Of a DNA stretch of 64,000 bases, positions 35,856-43,666 are shown one piece after another. The notes beneath the pieces are model-generated. The model saw nothing but the letters and a program-made list of their open reading frames with translations, was not told the DNA's origin and ran no database searches. Each line of letters opens with the position of its first letter. Within the stretch, counting starts at the first letter, position 1. The stretch lies in the NCBI RefSeq assembly GCF_029893365.1, contig NZ_JARXUZ010000001.1, forward strand, positions 3,286,001 through 3,350,000. Reading direction: 5' to 3'. Position numbers and translations under genes: made by a program. This DNA is from Cryobacterium sp. CG_9.6 (GTDB lineage: Bacteria > Actinomycetota > Actinomycetes > Actinomycetales > Microbacteriaceae).

Positions 35856-36116
35856 TTAGTAGTGTTCGCGGGCTTGCAGGATGACGATGTGATCGTCCGT
35901 GACGTAATAGACCAGGCGGTTCGTATCGTCGATGCGGCGGGACCAGGCGCCGGAGAGGATGTGCTTGAGGGCTTCGGGTTTGCCGATACCGGCGAACGGA
36001 TCGCGCAGTGCGTCGGTAATCAGCTGGTTGATTCGCTTGAGAGTTTTACGGTCCTGAGTTTGCCAGTCGATGCAGTCCTCCCACCCATTTGGGTCGAAGG
36101 CGATCTTTCGCGTCAC
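35856..36116 (-). CDS. yoeB: YoeB-family toxin (ribosome-dependent mRNA interferase)
   Basis: An 86-residue RelE/YoeB-fold toxin. WQTQDRKTLKRINQLITDALRDPFAGIGKPE and WSRRIDDTNRLVYYV match YoeB closely, including the catalytic Glu in GIGKPE, Arg in WSRRI and the terminal His-Tyr (REHY). It cleaves mRNA in the ribosomal A site. GTG 36116 overlaps the antitoxin stop (GTGA), the usual coupling. Type II toxin-antitoxin pair with the YefM-like gene upstream. Confidence 0.93.
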   Translation of the reverse strand: MTRKIAFDPNGWEDCIDWQTQDRKTLKRINQLITDALRDPFAGIGKPEALKHILSGAWSRRIDDTNRLVYYVTDDHIVILQAREHY

Positions 36117-36364
36117 GCGTCGAGGAGGTCGTGTTGCTCGAACTCGCCGCGTCGGGCCCGCTCGATCGCCGTGAGCAATCGCTCGGCACTGGCGGGGCTC
36201 CGTAGGAGGTAGGCCGTCTCGGTCATCGCGTCGTAGTCCTCTTTCGACAGGATGACCGCGTTTCCGTGCCGGGATACGACCTCGACAGCGATGTGGTCGT
36301 CATTGACCTGTTGGATAAGCCCAAATAGGCTCTTGCGTGCTTCCGTCGCGGTGATCGCCGACAT
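36113..36364 (-). CDS. yefM: YefM/Phd-family antitoxin
   Basis: An 83-residue antitoxin. The DNA-binding N-terminus is ITATEARKSLFGLIQQVNDDH and the central strand VVSRHGNAVILSKEDYDAM; the C-terminal helix ending RRGEFEQHDLLDA wraps the toxin. ATG 36364 has GGGAGG upstream. A perfect inverted repeat lies just before it, so the pair is probably autorepressed through that site. Confidence 0.93.
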   Translation of the reverse strand: MSAITATEARKSLFGLIQQVNDDHIAVEVVSRHGNAVILSKEDYDAMTETAYLLRSPASAERLLTAIERARRGEFEQHDLLDA

Positions 36365-36378
36365 GATTGCCTCCCTGA

Positions 36379-36400
36379 GTGGTACTTGATAGCGTACCAC
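36379..36400. promoter_or_regulatory. YefM-YoeB operator
   Basis: Perfect repeat GTGGTAC-N8-GTACCAC 15 bp upstream of the antitoxin ATG, containing the GTAC core known from YefM operators. Confidence 0.8.
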
Positions 36401-36430
36401 TGCAGGATGCGGCGAGGGAAGCGCTCCGCT

Positions 36431-36444
36431 CCCGACAGGGGAAC
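36431..36444 (+). repeat. Cassette-boundary motif, site 2
   Basis: CCCGACAGGGGAAC, followed by CCGGACGTCGGGTAAAC, between the yefM unit and the kinase gene. Confidence 0.5.
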
Positions 36445-36446
36445 CG

Positions 36447-37064
36447 TCAGCCGGACGTCGGGTAAACGACGTTCGCCCGCGTTCGAGGAGCGAATTGATT
36501 CTCAAAGTCGCGCTCATTCGGCAACCAGACGTCGTGCCAGAGGGCATCGTGGTTTCGGCCCATCCCTGCGTCCCGATTTATCCCTCGTTGAGCCGACGTC
36601 TCCAGATCGACGTCACACCAGATCGCTAGATCAATCGAAGGAAGCGCGTCAGGGTGGAACAGACCAATCAGATCTACGACCAAGATTTCTGCGTAGGGAA
36701 GCCGTTCGGGCACACCAAGTTTTCTGCTGCTCCAGTCGTAGCGTCGGAATATGCTCGGCCGACCATCTCGTACCGGTGCAAGAACTTCCGAGACGAGCCG
36801 TAGCCGCTCGACACCGTCCCAGTCAGCGGATCGTTTGTGAGATCGCGTGGGGTCGAGAAAATCGTCTCCACGTATTCTCACCGCACCCGGGAGTCGAGCA
36901 ACAAGTTGACGAGTGAGGGTGGATTTCCCGGAACCGCCGTATCCGGATACTCCAACCACAACCGGTCGCGCGGCTTCTTGACGTCGCGTCTCGATTCGCT
37001 GAATTAGTTCGGGCAGTTCCACAGCTCGATCGTACAAGGCCGTATCGCACGGACGGACAAGCAC
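36447..37064 (-). CDS. Uridine kinase-like P-loop protein
   Basis: A 205-residue P-loop NTPase. Walker A is GVSGYGGSGKSTL near residue 38; IRGDDFLDPTRSHK and ILVVDLIGLFHPD are typical of the uridine kinase/phosphoribulokinase-like group; lid Arg residues follow (SAQRGINRDAG). It may phosphorylate a nucleoside or a small metabolite; actual substrate unknown. GTG 37022 (VELPELIQRIE) is an alternative start. The stop lies just inside the boundary repeat at 36431-36465. Confidence 0.75.
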   Translation of the reverse strand: MLVRPCDTALYDRAVELPELIQRIETRRQEAARPVVVGVSGYGGSGKSTLTRQLVARLPGAVRIRGDDFLDPTRSHKRSADWDGVERLRLVSEVLAPVRDGRPSIFRRYDWSSRKLGVPERLPYAEILVVDLIGLFHPDALPSIDLAIWCDVDLETSAQRGINRDAGMGRNHDALWHDVWLPNERDFENQFAPRTRANVVYPTSG

Positions 37065-37089
37065 GCGACTCAGTCCCGACTCAGTCGCT

Positions 37090-37175
37090 GCCCGTAAGCC
37101 GGACGATCAACGAGACCGAATCGGGTGAAGCCAACCCTGCCGACGTCTGCGCGGAGGTGCCCGTAAGTCGAACGG
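37090..37175 (+). repeat. Composite cassette-boundary repeat, sites 3 and 4
   Basis: GCCCGTAAGCCGGACG at 37090 and GCCCGTAAGTCGAACGG at 37159, 69 bp apart, with no gene between them. They separate a minus-strand and a plus-strand gene. Confidence 0.7.
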
Positions 37176-37266
37176 TGAGCGGAACAGGTGAACGTCGCTT
37201 TGGCGGGCCACAGGGTGGCTCGCACGCTGCGTCGCAGTGGAACAGCGAAGGACCTAGGCTGCCAGC

Positions 37267-37746
37267 ATGACGGATAGCGATAAGCGGGGTCGATACGTAC
37301 CGATGCAGCGAGGATCGGTGGGTAGTGAGCGCGCTCAGCGTCTACCGTTCGACATTTCCCGCCTGTCAGTGACCGGTCTGGTCATTATTTGCGAACTCGG
37401 TGATCCGGTTCTAGAAAACGTAAGGCCAACTATGACCATGACGATGACCCAGTATTTGCGCCTATCTGACGAATCGATGATTCGGCTCGATATGGATCGT
37501 GGGGTGGCCTCGTCCAAGTATGGGCACGTCCGGCCTGTCTCTTGGAAACGCCCAGCGGCCGACGTGATCGCAGAAGTTCTCATCCTGGTGCGGGGGGATG
37601 ATGCTGCGAAACCCGATTCGTTTCCGTGGGAAGCATATGCGGAGGCCGCCCAGCTGAGGGGAATCGCGGTTGACGCCGAGGCACTGCGCGATCTTCCGCA
37701 CACAGTGCTGCTGTCGGATGAGCTCGCCACGATCTACGAATTCTGA
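37267..37746 (+). CDS. Hypothetical protein
   Basis: A 159-residue soluble protein that I do not recognise. The N-terminus is polar, an extended hydrophobic strand follows (LSVTGLVIICELGD), then TMTMTMTQYLRLSDESMIRLDMDRG, and a helical acidic C-terminus. It may belong to a cassette-borne orphan family. It is bounded on both sides by boundary motifs (37159 and 37797), so it is a single-gene unit. Start ATG 37267. Confidence 0.6.
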   Translation: MTDSDKRGRYVPMQRGSVGSERAQRLPFDISRLSVTGLVIICELGDPVLENVRPTMTMTMTQYLRLSDESMIRLDMDRGVASSKYGHVRPVSWKRPAADVIAEVLILVRGDDAAKPDSFPWEAYAEAAQLRGIAVDAEALRDLPHTVLLSDELATIYEF

Positions 37747-37796
37747 CCGACGCCGGACATCACTGCGACAGTTCTCGGGGTCCTGAAACCTGACGT

Positions 37797-37811
37797 CCCG
37801 CAAGCCGGACG
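37797..37811 (+). repeat. Cassette-boundary motif, site 5
   Basis: CCCGCAAGCCGGACG between the orphan gene and the alpha/beta hydrolase gene; followed by GCGGG, which pairs with its CCCGC. Confidence 0.6.
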
Positions 37812-37853
37812 CTGTGCGGGCGGCTCCTGCGGAAGACCGGGGCGAACAGGTCG

Positions 37854-38765
37854 GTGGGCGAGAATATGCGTATGAGCTTTACGTCCTTCGGTCGCATCAC
37901 GACACCCGTCTTAGACATCGCATACGAGTTTTCAGGCGATCCCGGCGGAACAACGATCATTCTCTTACATGGGTTCCCATACGACGTTCGAGCTTTTGAC
38001 GAGGTCGCGCCGCTCCTCGCCGACCAAGACGCATTCGTACTCGCGCCCTACCTTCGCGGCTTTGGTCCCACTCGTTTCCTCGATGACACAACGATCCGCT
38101 CAGGACAACAAGGCGCCCTCGGGCAGGACCTCATCGACTTCATGGATGGGCTCAACATCGAGAAAGCGGTCGTTGCGGGTTACGACTGGGGCGGCCGGGC
38201 CGCATGCATCGCAGCAGCACTGGAACCTGGACGCGTCTCCGGGCTCGTCTCGGTGGGTGGCTACAACATGCAAAATCTCGCGTCTGCCGGCGAGCCTGTA
38301 GACCCGGAGTGGGAGCGAACCTACTGGTATCAGTATTACTTTCAGTCGGAGCGAGGGCGCCGCGGACTGGACCGAAACCGTGACGAGCTGTGCGAGTTGC
38401 TGTGGCGCATTTGGTCACCGACGTGGCGTGGCGCATCCCAGGCGTTTCCCGCAAGCGCTCCGAGCCTTCACAACCCCGATTTCGTTGACGTCGTCATTCA
38501 CTCTTACCGCCACCGGTATGGACTCGTCGAGGGCGACCCTCAGTACCAGGGATTCGAAGACCTGATCGCGCAAGAGCCACAGATCACAGTTCCAACGGTC
38601 GTGCTCGAAGCTGGGGACGACGGCGTCGGCGGCACCAACGTATGCGAGGACCGGGAGCATTTCACCGGCCGTTATGACCAAAGAGTCCTCCCAAGTATAG
38701 GACACAACGTTCCTCAGGAGAATCCGCAAGCGTTCGCCGACGCCGTGCTGAGCCTGCTCACCTGA
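37854..38765 (+). CDS. Alpha/beta hydrolase (epoxide hydrolase / haloalkane dehalogenase type)
   Basis: A 303-residue hydrolase. LLHGFPYDVRAF is the oxyanion-hole loop; the nucleophile elbow is VVAGYDWGGRAA, with Asp rather than Ser, as in epoxide hydrolases and dehalogenases; SIGHNVPQENP gives the catalytic His. A helical cap lies between about residues 140 and 230. The substrate is unknown. GTG 37854 or ATG 37866 may be the start. A one-gene unit between boundary motifs at 37797 and 38803. Confidence 0.85.
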   Translation: MGENMRMSFTSFGRITTPVLDIAYEFSGDPGGTTIILLHGFPYDVRAFDEVAPLLADQDAFVLAPYLRGFGPTRFLDDTTIRSGQQGALGQDLIDFMDGLNIEKAVVAGYDWGGRAACIAAALEPGRVSGLVSVGGYNMQNLASAGEPVDPEWERTYWYQYYFQSERGRRGLDRNRDELCELLWRIWSPTWRGASQAFPASAPSLHNPDFVDVVIHSYRHRYGLVEGDPQYQGFEDLIAQEPQITVPTVVLEAGDDGVGGTNVCEDREHFTGRYDQRVLPSIGHNVPQENPQAFADAVLSLLT

Positions 38766-38802
38766 GCATTGTCTACTCGTCTTCAACGCGGCCGCGTGCG
38801 AG

Positions 38803-38899
38803 GCCCGCAAGACGGACGGCCAATGGACGGGTTTTCAGGTGCTCACCAGAGCGCGGTCGAGGCCCTATTTCGACAGGCAGGGCCGCCCGCAAGGGGAAC
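38803..38899 (+). repeat. Composite cassette-boundary repeat, sites 6 and 7
   Basis: GCCCGCAAGACGGACGG at 38803 and GCCCGCAAGGGGAAC at 38885, 82 bp apart. The 86 bases 38814-38899 recur at 45466-45551 with three differences. The interior includes a GGCCCT...AGGGCC hairpin. Confidence 0.85.
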
Positions 38900-38915
38900 A
38901 CCTACCGAACAGGAA

Positions 38916-39317
38916 TCAGCTCAGCACCTGCTTGAAGAGCGCAGGGTAGTCACCATCAGCCAGGTCCAGAGATACTGCCTCGTCCAAACTGAACCAACCG
39001 AAGGCATCGTGTTCATCCGGCGCGGCATTGATGATGTCACCGTCCCACTCCTCAACCCTCCAGACCTCCAGGAAGAGGCCAGCTTCTTGACGCGTAAATA
39101 ACGCGTTTCCGCTAGGTGGAGCGATCTCCACGCTCAACTCTTCTCGAAGCTCACGCACAAGAGCTTGGCGACCATTCTCGTCAGGTTCGAGATGACCTCC
39201 CGGGAGGTCCCAAACATTGGGATACCAGGCCTTCGACGGTGATCGATGCACGAGAAACACCCGCCCTGCGCTTACGAGCAATCCGCACGACACATGATGC
39301 GTGAGGTGTTCATCCAT
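38916..39317 (-). CDS. Nudix hydrolase
   Basis: A 133-residue MutT-type pyrophosphatase. The Nudix box is GGHLEPDENGRQALVRELREEL (about residues 40-61), with the metal-binding REExxEE-type core. CGLLVSAGRVFLVHRSPSK is the usual first strand pair. It could sanitise oxidised nucleotides or hydrolyse another nucleoside diphosphate derivative. Start ATG 39317. Adjacent to the composite repeat at 38803-38899. Confidence 0.88.
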   Translation of the reverse strand: MDEHLTHHVSCGLLVSAGRVFLVHRSPSKAWYPNVWDLPGGHLEPDENGRQALVRELREELSVEIAPPSGNALFTRQEAGLFLEVWRVEEWDGDIINAAPDEHDAFGWFSLDEAVSLDLADGDYPALFKQVLS

Positions 39318-39412
39318 GAGATGAGCCTACGGACAGCCCACCAGCTGGGGTGACAGGACCCACGCTCGGGTGCCGAACCCCCAAATGGGTAGGGCGACAT
39401 AGGATCCTCGGC

Positions 39413-39873
39413 ATGACCCGTGTCGTCTTCATGTGTGGCCCAGCCGGTTCAGGCAAGTCCACGGTTGCACGCGAGCTTGAGTCTGGCGGCATGGCGCGGC
39501 TGACTTTGACGAGGAAGCCTGGCGGCGGGGTATTTAATCCCAACCTCTGGTCGAGGTGGTCCGGCTCGAGATCGAAAGCCACCTGCGCCAGAGACTTCGT
39601 GACCTTGTGATGAAACAGACCGATGTGGTGCTGGACTACTCCTTCTGGTCCCGACGCATGCGCGAGGACTACCGCGCCATCCTCCGGCCGCTGGGAGTCG
39701 AGCCGGAGACGATCTATCTGGCCACTCCGCGAAAGGTGGTCCTGGCTCGTGTCCGCGCGCGGGCGGGGCAGGAGCCCAATGACGTCCAGCTACCCGATGA
39801 GCTGGCGGCCGCCTACTTCGATCACTTTGAGGTTCCCACCCCTGAGGAGGGCCCCTTGACCGTGGTCGCATAG
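39413..39873 (+). pseudogene. AAA/zeta-toxin-like small kinase, broken
   Basis: MTRVVFMCGPAGSGKSTVAREL gives an intact Walker A at the N-terminus and the remainder (KQTDVVLDYSFWSRRMRED, VVLARVRARAG) lies in another frame starting near 39556. A one-base loss near 39505 (before GACGAGGAAGCC) and an in-frame TAA at 39535-39537 separate the two parts. The parent family is the cytosolic AAA/phosphotransferase-like ATPases of about 160 residues. Probably not functional. Confidence 0.75.
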
Positions 39874-39964
39874 GCTCGGCGCGCCACCCGGATGCCAGTG
39901 GGGAACGGCATCCGGACGCTCCCGCTGATTTGTGCCGGGTGAGGCCGGGCAATACGATTCGCGC

Positions 39965-40432
39965 ATGACGAATGAATGGCGCCGGATCATTGCAGCACTC
40001 GCTAATCCTGACCGCCGAGCTGTTTGGGCTGCCGCGGTCCTCGTCACCTCTGCAGACTTGTCTGACGCCAAACGGGCAAAGGCCGTCAACGCGCTGCGGG
40101 ATGCTGGCCTCCTCGATCAAGAGGGGAACGCCGTCACCGTCGTGTTCAATGAACTGTTGGCGATTGAACCGGAGGTGCGTCGTGAAGGCATCGATCGCTT
40201 CATTCGGAATGGGCGAATCGAGCACTACCCCGCGAAACCGTCACTTCGCCACGAACTGCTTGAGTGGGTCGCCGGGGCACTCCCGGCCGGATACAAGATG
40301 ACCGAACGCGAGCTTGGCGACCGCCTCGCGCTGGTTGCCGACGATGTCGTGACTCTTCGCCGGTACCTCGTCGATGCCGAAACTCTCGTGCGCACGCCAG
40401 ACGGCGCGGTGTACGAAGTCCGGCAGCGCTAA
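39965..40432 (+). CDS. DUF2087 domain protein
   Basis: A 155-residue protein. The N-terminal part resembles an ArsR-like winged helix (WRRIIAALANPDRRAVWAAAVL), and the C-terminal part is DUF2087: IEHYPAKPSLRHELLEWVAG, then RRYLVDAETLVRTPDGAVYEV. DUF2087 proteins often carry a regulatory DNA-binding domain; targets are unknown. Start ATG 39965. The gap to the next gene holds a weaker boundary motif around 40434-40450. Confidence 0.75.
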   Translation: MTNEWRRIIAALANPDRRAVWAAAVLVTSADLSDAKRAKAVNALRDAGLLDQEGNAVTVVFNELLAIEPEVRREGIDRFIRNGRIEHYPAKPSLRHELLEWVAGALPAGYKMTERELGDRLALVADDVVTLRRYLVDAETLVRTPDGAVYEVRQR

Positions 40433-40468
40433 CTACGGAAGCCGAACGTCATTCAATACCGCTCGATG

Positions 40469-40942
40469 TCAGCGAAAACGCTCTTCGTCGAACTGCTGAG
40501 TGCCGCCCTCCATGGTCCATGCTGCGGCGAACGGCATCAGGGCCTCAATGGTGGCGACGCGAACGCCCTCCATGGTGGGAAGAAGCACCCTGATGCCTGG
40601 GTAGTAATCAAAAAGAACCTGCCTGTCACGCCCGCACGGGCCGACAACACCGCGCCCGTGATTGCCAACAGCGACAATTGTCGTGATGTCTCGCGCGCCC
40701 TGTGCACGCGCCACGCCCAGTGCAATTAGTTCGGCGCACGGACCGCCGGTGAAGTGGAAAAGATTTACCCCGGCGAACATGCGGCCGTCGGCGTCTCGAA
40801 CCGCCGAGCCCATCGTGTGTGCACCATCTTCATCGGGCCCGGCATCCGTGTTCGCGTCGATGACCTCCCTTGCGAGCTCAACGAGCTCAACGAGCTCAAG
40901 GTCTTCGGCCGTCGGCACTGCAAGTTCAGCGTTTAGGAGCAT
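40469..40942 (-). CDS. Cytidine/blasticidin deaminase-like protein, paralogue 1
   Basis: A 157-residue CDA-fold protein: GAHTMGSAVRDADGRMFAGVNL, then the zinc motif FTGGPCAELIALGVA with Cys ligand and catalytic Glu, and VVGPCGRDRQVLFDYYPGI. In standard deaminases the second zinc motif is PCxxC; here the second Cys is Asp (PCGRD). ATG 40942 (MLLNAELAVPTAEDL) is the likely start. A close paralogue with the same change lies at 43147-43596. Activity on cytidine is uncertain. Confidence 0.8.
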   Translation of the reverse strand: MLLNAELAVPTAEDLELVELVELAREVIDANTDAGPDEDGAHTMGSAVRDADGRMFAGVNLFHFTGGPCAELIALGVARAQGARDITTIVAVGNHGRGVVGPCGRDRQVLFDYYPGIRVLLPTMEGVRVATIEALMPFAAAWTMEGGTQQFDEERFR

Positions 40943-40992
40943 GAGGGTAATCCTAGGGATCGAAACGGATCCAACTCTTGGCCTGCCTGCCT

Positions 40993-41008
40993 GCCTGCCC
41001 GCAAGACG
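40993..41008 (+). repeat. Cassette-boundary motif, site 9
   Basis: GCCCGCAAGACGGACC, followed by ATCAGCGGACG as in other left-type sites, between the deaminase gene and the recombinase gene; preceded by GCCTGCCTGCCT. Confidence 0.65.
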
Positions 41009-41150
41009 GACCATCAGCGGACGCGAAATTAGGTCCTCAAAGAGGGGCCAATTGTCGGGGCTTGCAGCCTAGGAAGGGTGCCCGGTTGGGGGCGACCGCT
41101 TGCGGGATTGTTCTTGACCCTTCGACCGGCCGAGGTGCACCGTTCGAACT

Positions 41151-41732
41151 ATGAATGAATTTCTGATCGGATACGCACGCGTGTCCACGAACGAGCAAGA
41201 TCTCACCGCCCAACAAAACGCCCTGGAAGCCCTCGGCGTTAGATCGAACCTGATCTACACCGACCACGGACTCACCGGCACCAACCGAGCACGCCCCGGC
41301 CTCCGCGAAGCACTCGCCGCCTGCCGGAACGGCGACACCCTCGTCGTCGCCAAACTCGACCGACTTGCCCGCTCTCTCCGGGATGCGAAAGACATCATCG
41401 ACGAACTCACCGTCAAAGGCGTCAAACTCAGCATCGGCGGATCCGTCCACGACCCGACCGACCCGGTCGGGCGCCTGCTGTTCAACGTCCTCGCGATGGT
41501 GGCAGAGTTCGAATCCGACCTCATCCGCGCCCGAACACGCGAAGGGATGCAAGTGGCCAAAGCAAAAGGCCACCTCCGCGGCAAACAGCCGAAGCTGTCG
41601 CCGGCGCAACAACGTCACCTGATGGAAGTGCACCTCGCGGGGACGCATTCCACGAGCGAGCTCGCTGAATTGTTCAACGTCGCCCGCTCCACCCTCTACC
41701 GCACCGTCCAACGGCAGACGGTCGACCGCTGA
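41151..41732 (+). CDS. Serine recombinase (resolvase/invertase family)
   Basis: A 193-residue site-specific recombinase of small-resolvase size. The catalytic Ser is in GYARVSTNEQDLTAQQNAL, Arg residues in VVAKLDRLARSLRD, and EFESDLIRARTREGM is the dimer helix; the C-terminal HTH is STSELAELFNVARSTLYRTV. It appears intact. No Tn3 transposase is adjacent, so it may be a remnant of a transposon or the mobiliser of units in this region. Start ATG 41151. Confidence 0.92.
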   Translation: MNEFLIGYARVSTNEQDLTAQQNALEALGVRSNLIYTDHGLTGTNRARPGLREALAACRNGDTLVVAKLDRLARSLRDAKDIIDELTVKGVKLSIGGSVHDPTDPVGRLLFNVLAMVAEFESDLIRARTREGMQVAKAKGHLRGKQPKLSPAQQRHLMEVHLAGTHSTSELAELFNVARSTLYRTVQRQTVDR

Positions 41733-41859
41733 AACATACTCGCGCTCCCGTTGCCGAGCCAAGCAAGTCAGCAACGGGACAGCCGACCCCAGGGGCGGCA
41801 GCAGTCATTTCCAGGGTCGAGCCGTGTCACAGCGGAACGTCTCCCGGTACCGTGGCCTC

Positions 41860-42441
41860 ATGGGAATAAGGCGGATGCAGACCGGACCAACGCTGAACCC
41901 GGACGAGTTCTGGGAGCGGATAGAGACCATGGATGTCCAGTTGCGTGGATCTTTCGCGCAGCGACCGTGCTTTGGACTCGATTGTTGGACGGGACCGCGC
42001 ATGATCGCCGAATGGGCCCTGGGCGATAGTACGTTCCGCAGCGTCCAATACGGCCAAGCCGGTGAGCCGAGGCAAGTGGTGGTGGCAACCTCCGAGGACG
42101 ACATTGAAGATCCGGTTCAGCACATCATTTGGAACCTGCCATCGGAGGAACCCTTCGAGGAACGCATGAATCGGTTGCGGACCGCTCAACTTCCCGTCGT
42201 GTCCGAGCGAATCGAAGTATCGGTCTCAGGGCAGCACGTCACTTTTGATGTCCGCAGTGTGGACGATTATCTTGTGGCCGATGCCACTGTGGATGGGCAG
42301 CACATCGTGCTGCGCACTCACGGTATCGGTTTAGAAGAGCTGAATATCGCACCCATCGAAGACATCGAGCCCTACCTCGAAGGTCGCAACGCACTGATCA
42401 GACAAGCGCGCGCCGAACAGGGAATCATCGACCCCAAGTAG
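41860..42441 (+). CDS. Hypothetical protein
   Basis: A 193-residue soluble acidic protein, unrecognised. It has a Trp/Cys-containing N-terminal region (RPCFGLDCWTGPRMIAEWALG), a beta-rich middle (VSERIEVSVSGQHVTFDVRSV) and a C-terminal helical tail. No signal peptide or membrane segment. ATG 41860 fits best; the frame is open to 41824. Followed by the boundary motif at 42488. Confidence 0.55.
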   Translation: MGIRRMQTGPTLNPDEFWERIETMDVQLRGSFAQRPCFGLDCWTGPRMIAEWALGDSTFRSVQYGQAGEPRQVVVATSEDDIEDPVQHIIWNLPSEEPFEERMNRLRTAQLPVVSERIEVSVSGQHVTFDVRSVDDYLVADATVDGQHIVLRTHGIGLEELNIAPIEDIEPYLEGRNALIRQARAEQGIIDPK

Positions 42442-42487
42442 CTAGCTAGACGACACCAGGAGAACGCCAGAACCTGATCGTTTCTGT

Positions 42488-42513
42488 GCCCGTAAGCCGA
42501 ACCCCTTACGGGC
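42488..42513 (+). repeat. Cassette-boundary motif, site 10, perfect hairpin
   Basis: GCCCGTAAG-CCGAACCC-CTTACGGGC: 9-bp perfect arms, 8-bp loop, between convergent genes. Confidence 0.75.
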
Positions 42514-42517
42514 GATC

Positions 42518-43078
42518 TCACCTCATGACCAGCGAATAGATGAACATGTCGCGGTACACGCCAGAAACTTGCTGCCAGGCATGCAGGAGGCCCTCGCGTT
42601 GGAAACCTACCTTCTCGGCGGCTCGCCAGGAGCCCTCGTTCCACGGTTCTACATACAGCTCTAGTCTGTGGAGGTTCGGCAGGGCCAGAGCCCAGGTGAC
42701 CAAGGTGAGGAGAGCGTCCGCCGCGTATCCACGTTGTCGCGCCGAGGGTCGAATCCAATAACCGACACTCGCCCGCCCGTAATCCTCGTCGCGCAGCCAG
42801 AGTCCGATCTGGCCGACCGCGCGATCATTCTCGTCAGCGATTGCGAACGAGTACCCGGCACGAACCTGCAGACGTTGGTGTTGGCGCTCGATGAAAGCCA
42901 GAGCAGCATCAACACTGTTGTCGGACGGGACACTGGTGATGAGTGGAATCAGAGGATCACCGGATGCCTCCTGAATCATCGGCGCATCGTTGGGCTGAAA
43001 CGAGCGCAGTACGACGGTTCGGCCCATCAGTAGCGGGAGGACCAACTCGTTACCCCTATCGGGATCGATATCCATCAA
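42518..43078 (-). CDS. GNAT acetyltransferase (RimJ/RimL-like)
   Basis: A 186-residue N-acetyltransferase. TVVLRSFQPNDAPMIQEASGDP opens the fold, VGQIGLWLRDEDYGRASVGYWI is strand 4, RQRGYAADALLTLVTWAL is the acetyl-CoA loop and helix, and NEGSWRAAEKVGFQREGLL the last motif. Acceptor unknown. Start ATG 43078. The gap to the next gene contains GCCGTCCGTTGGCGGACG (43108-43125), which looks like a degenerate reversed boundary element. Confidence 0.88.
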   Translation of the reverse strand: MMDIDPDRGNELVLPLLMGRTVVLRSFQPNDAPMIQEASGDPLIPLITSVPSDNSVDAALAFIERQHQRLQVRAGYSFAIADENDRAVGQIGLWLRDEDYGRASVGYWIRPSARQRGYAADALLTLVTWALALPNLHRLELYVEPWNEGSWRAAEKVGFQREGLLHAWQQVSGVYRDMFIYSLVMR

Positions 43079-43146
43079 CCAACCTTGCCACGGCGAGCTA
43101 TCTGCTCGCAGGGTGGCCAGCCGTCCGTTGGCGGACGACCATCGCG

Positions 43147-43596
43147 TTAACCAGCAATCGGGCTGGCTAACCGGTCAGCAGCCGCTTTCTCCTCGGCGAG
43201 CCAATCGAAACCCAATGGCAGCAGATCGCCGATTGCGACGTTTCGAACCCCCAGTGGCGTGGGGACAAGTACTCGAATGTTGGGGTGGTAATCAGCAAGG
43301 ACTTGGCGATCACGGCCACATGGAGACTTCACGCCGCGCCCACTGTCGCCCACGGCCACAATTGCCGTCAGCTCGCGCGCTCCAGAGGTTCGGGCTGTTC
43401 CCAGCGCGACAAGTTCAGCGCAGGGGCCACCCGTGAAGTGATAAACATTGACGCCAACGTGGATGCGTCCCGCGGCATCCCGAACAGCAGCTCCGACCGT
43501 GTGCACCCCACCTTCAACGTCCGCGTTGGCATCAATGGCCTCCTCCGCTCGCGCGATGAGTTCCAAGTCGTCCTCGGTGAGCTGTCGCATATCCAT
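43147..43596 (-). CDS. Cytidine/blasticidin deaminase-like protein, paralogue 2
   Basis: A 149-residue protein closely similar to the product at 40469-40942. GGVHTVGAAVRDAAGRIHVGVNVYHF, FTGGPCAELVALGTA and VKSPCGRDRQVLADYHPNIRVLVP show the CDA fold, again with Asp in place of the second Cys of PCxxC. Start ATG 43596. Two such paralogues within 3 kb suggest recruitment of related units to one array rather than local duplication, because the flanks differ. Confidence 0.8.
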   Translation of the reverse strand: MDMRQLTEDDLELIARAEEAIDANADVEGGVHTVGAAVRDAAGRIHVGVNVYHFTGGPCAELVALGTARTSGARELTAIVAVGDSGRGVKSPCGRDRQVLADYHPNIRVLVPTPLGVRNVAIGDLLPLGFDWLAEEKAAADRLASPIAG

Positions 43597-43666
43597 ACTG
43601 TTCAGCGTATTGCGGAATACACGCTCTGCCTCCTAAACGAATCGCACCGGAAATGTCGGCGGCCAC

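Noticed and set aside
38769..39101. 110-codon open frame on the plus strand
   Set aside because: It runs through the composite boundary repeat and antisense to the Nudix gene; no domain.
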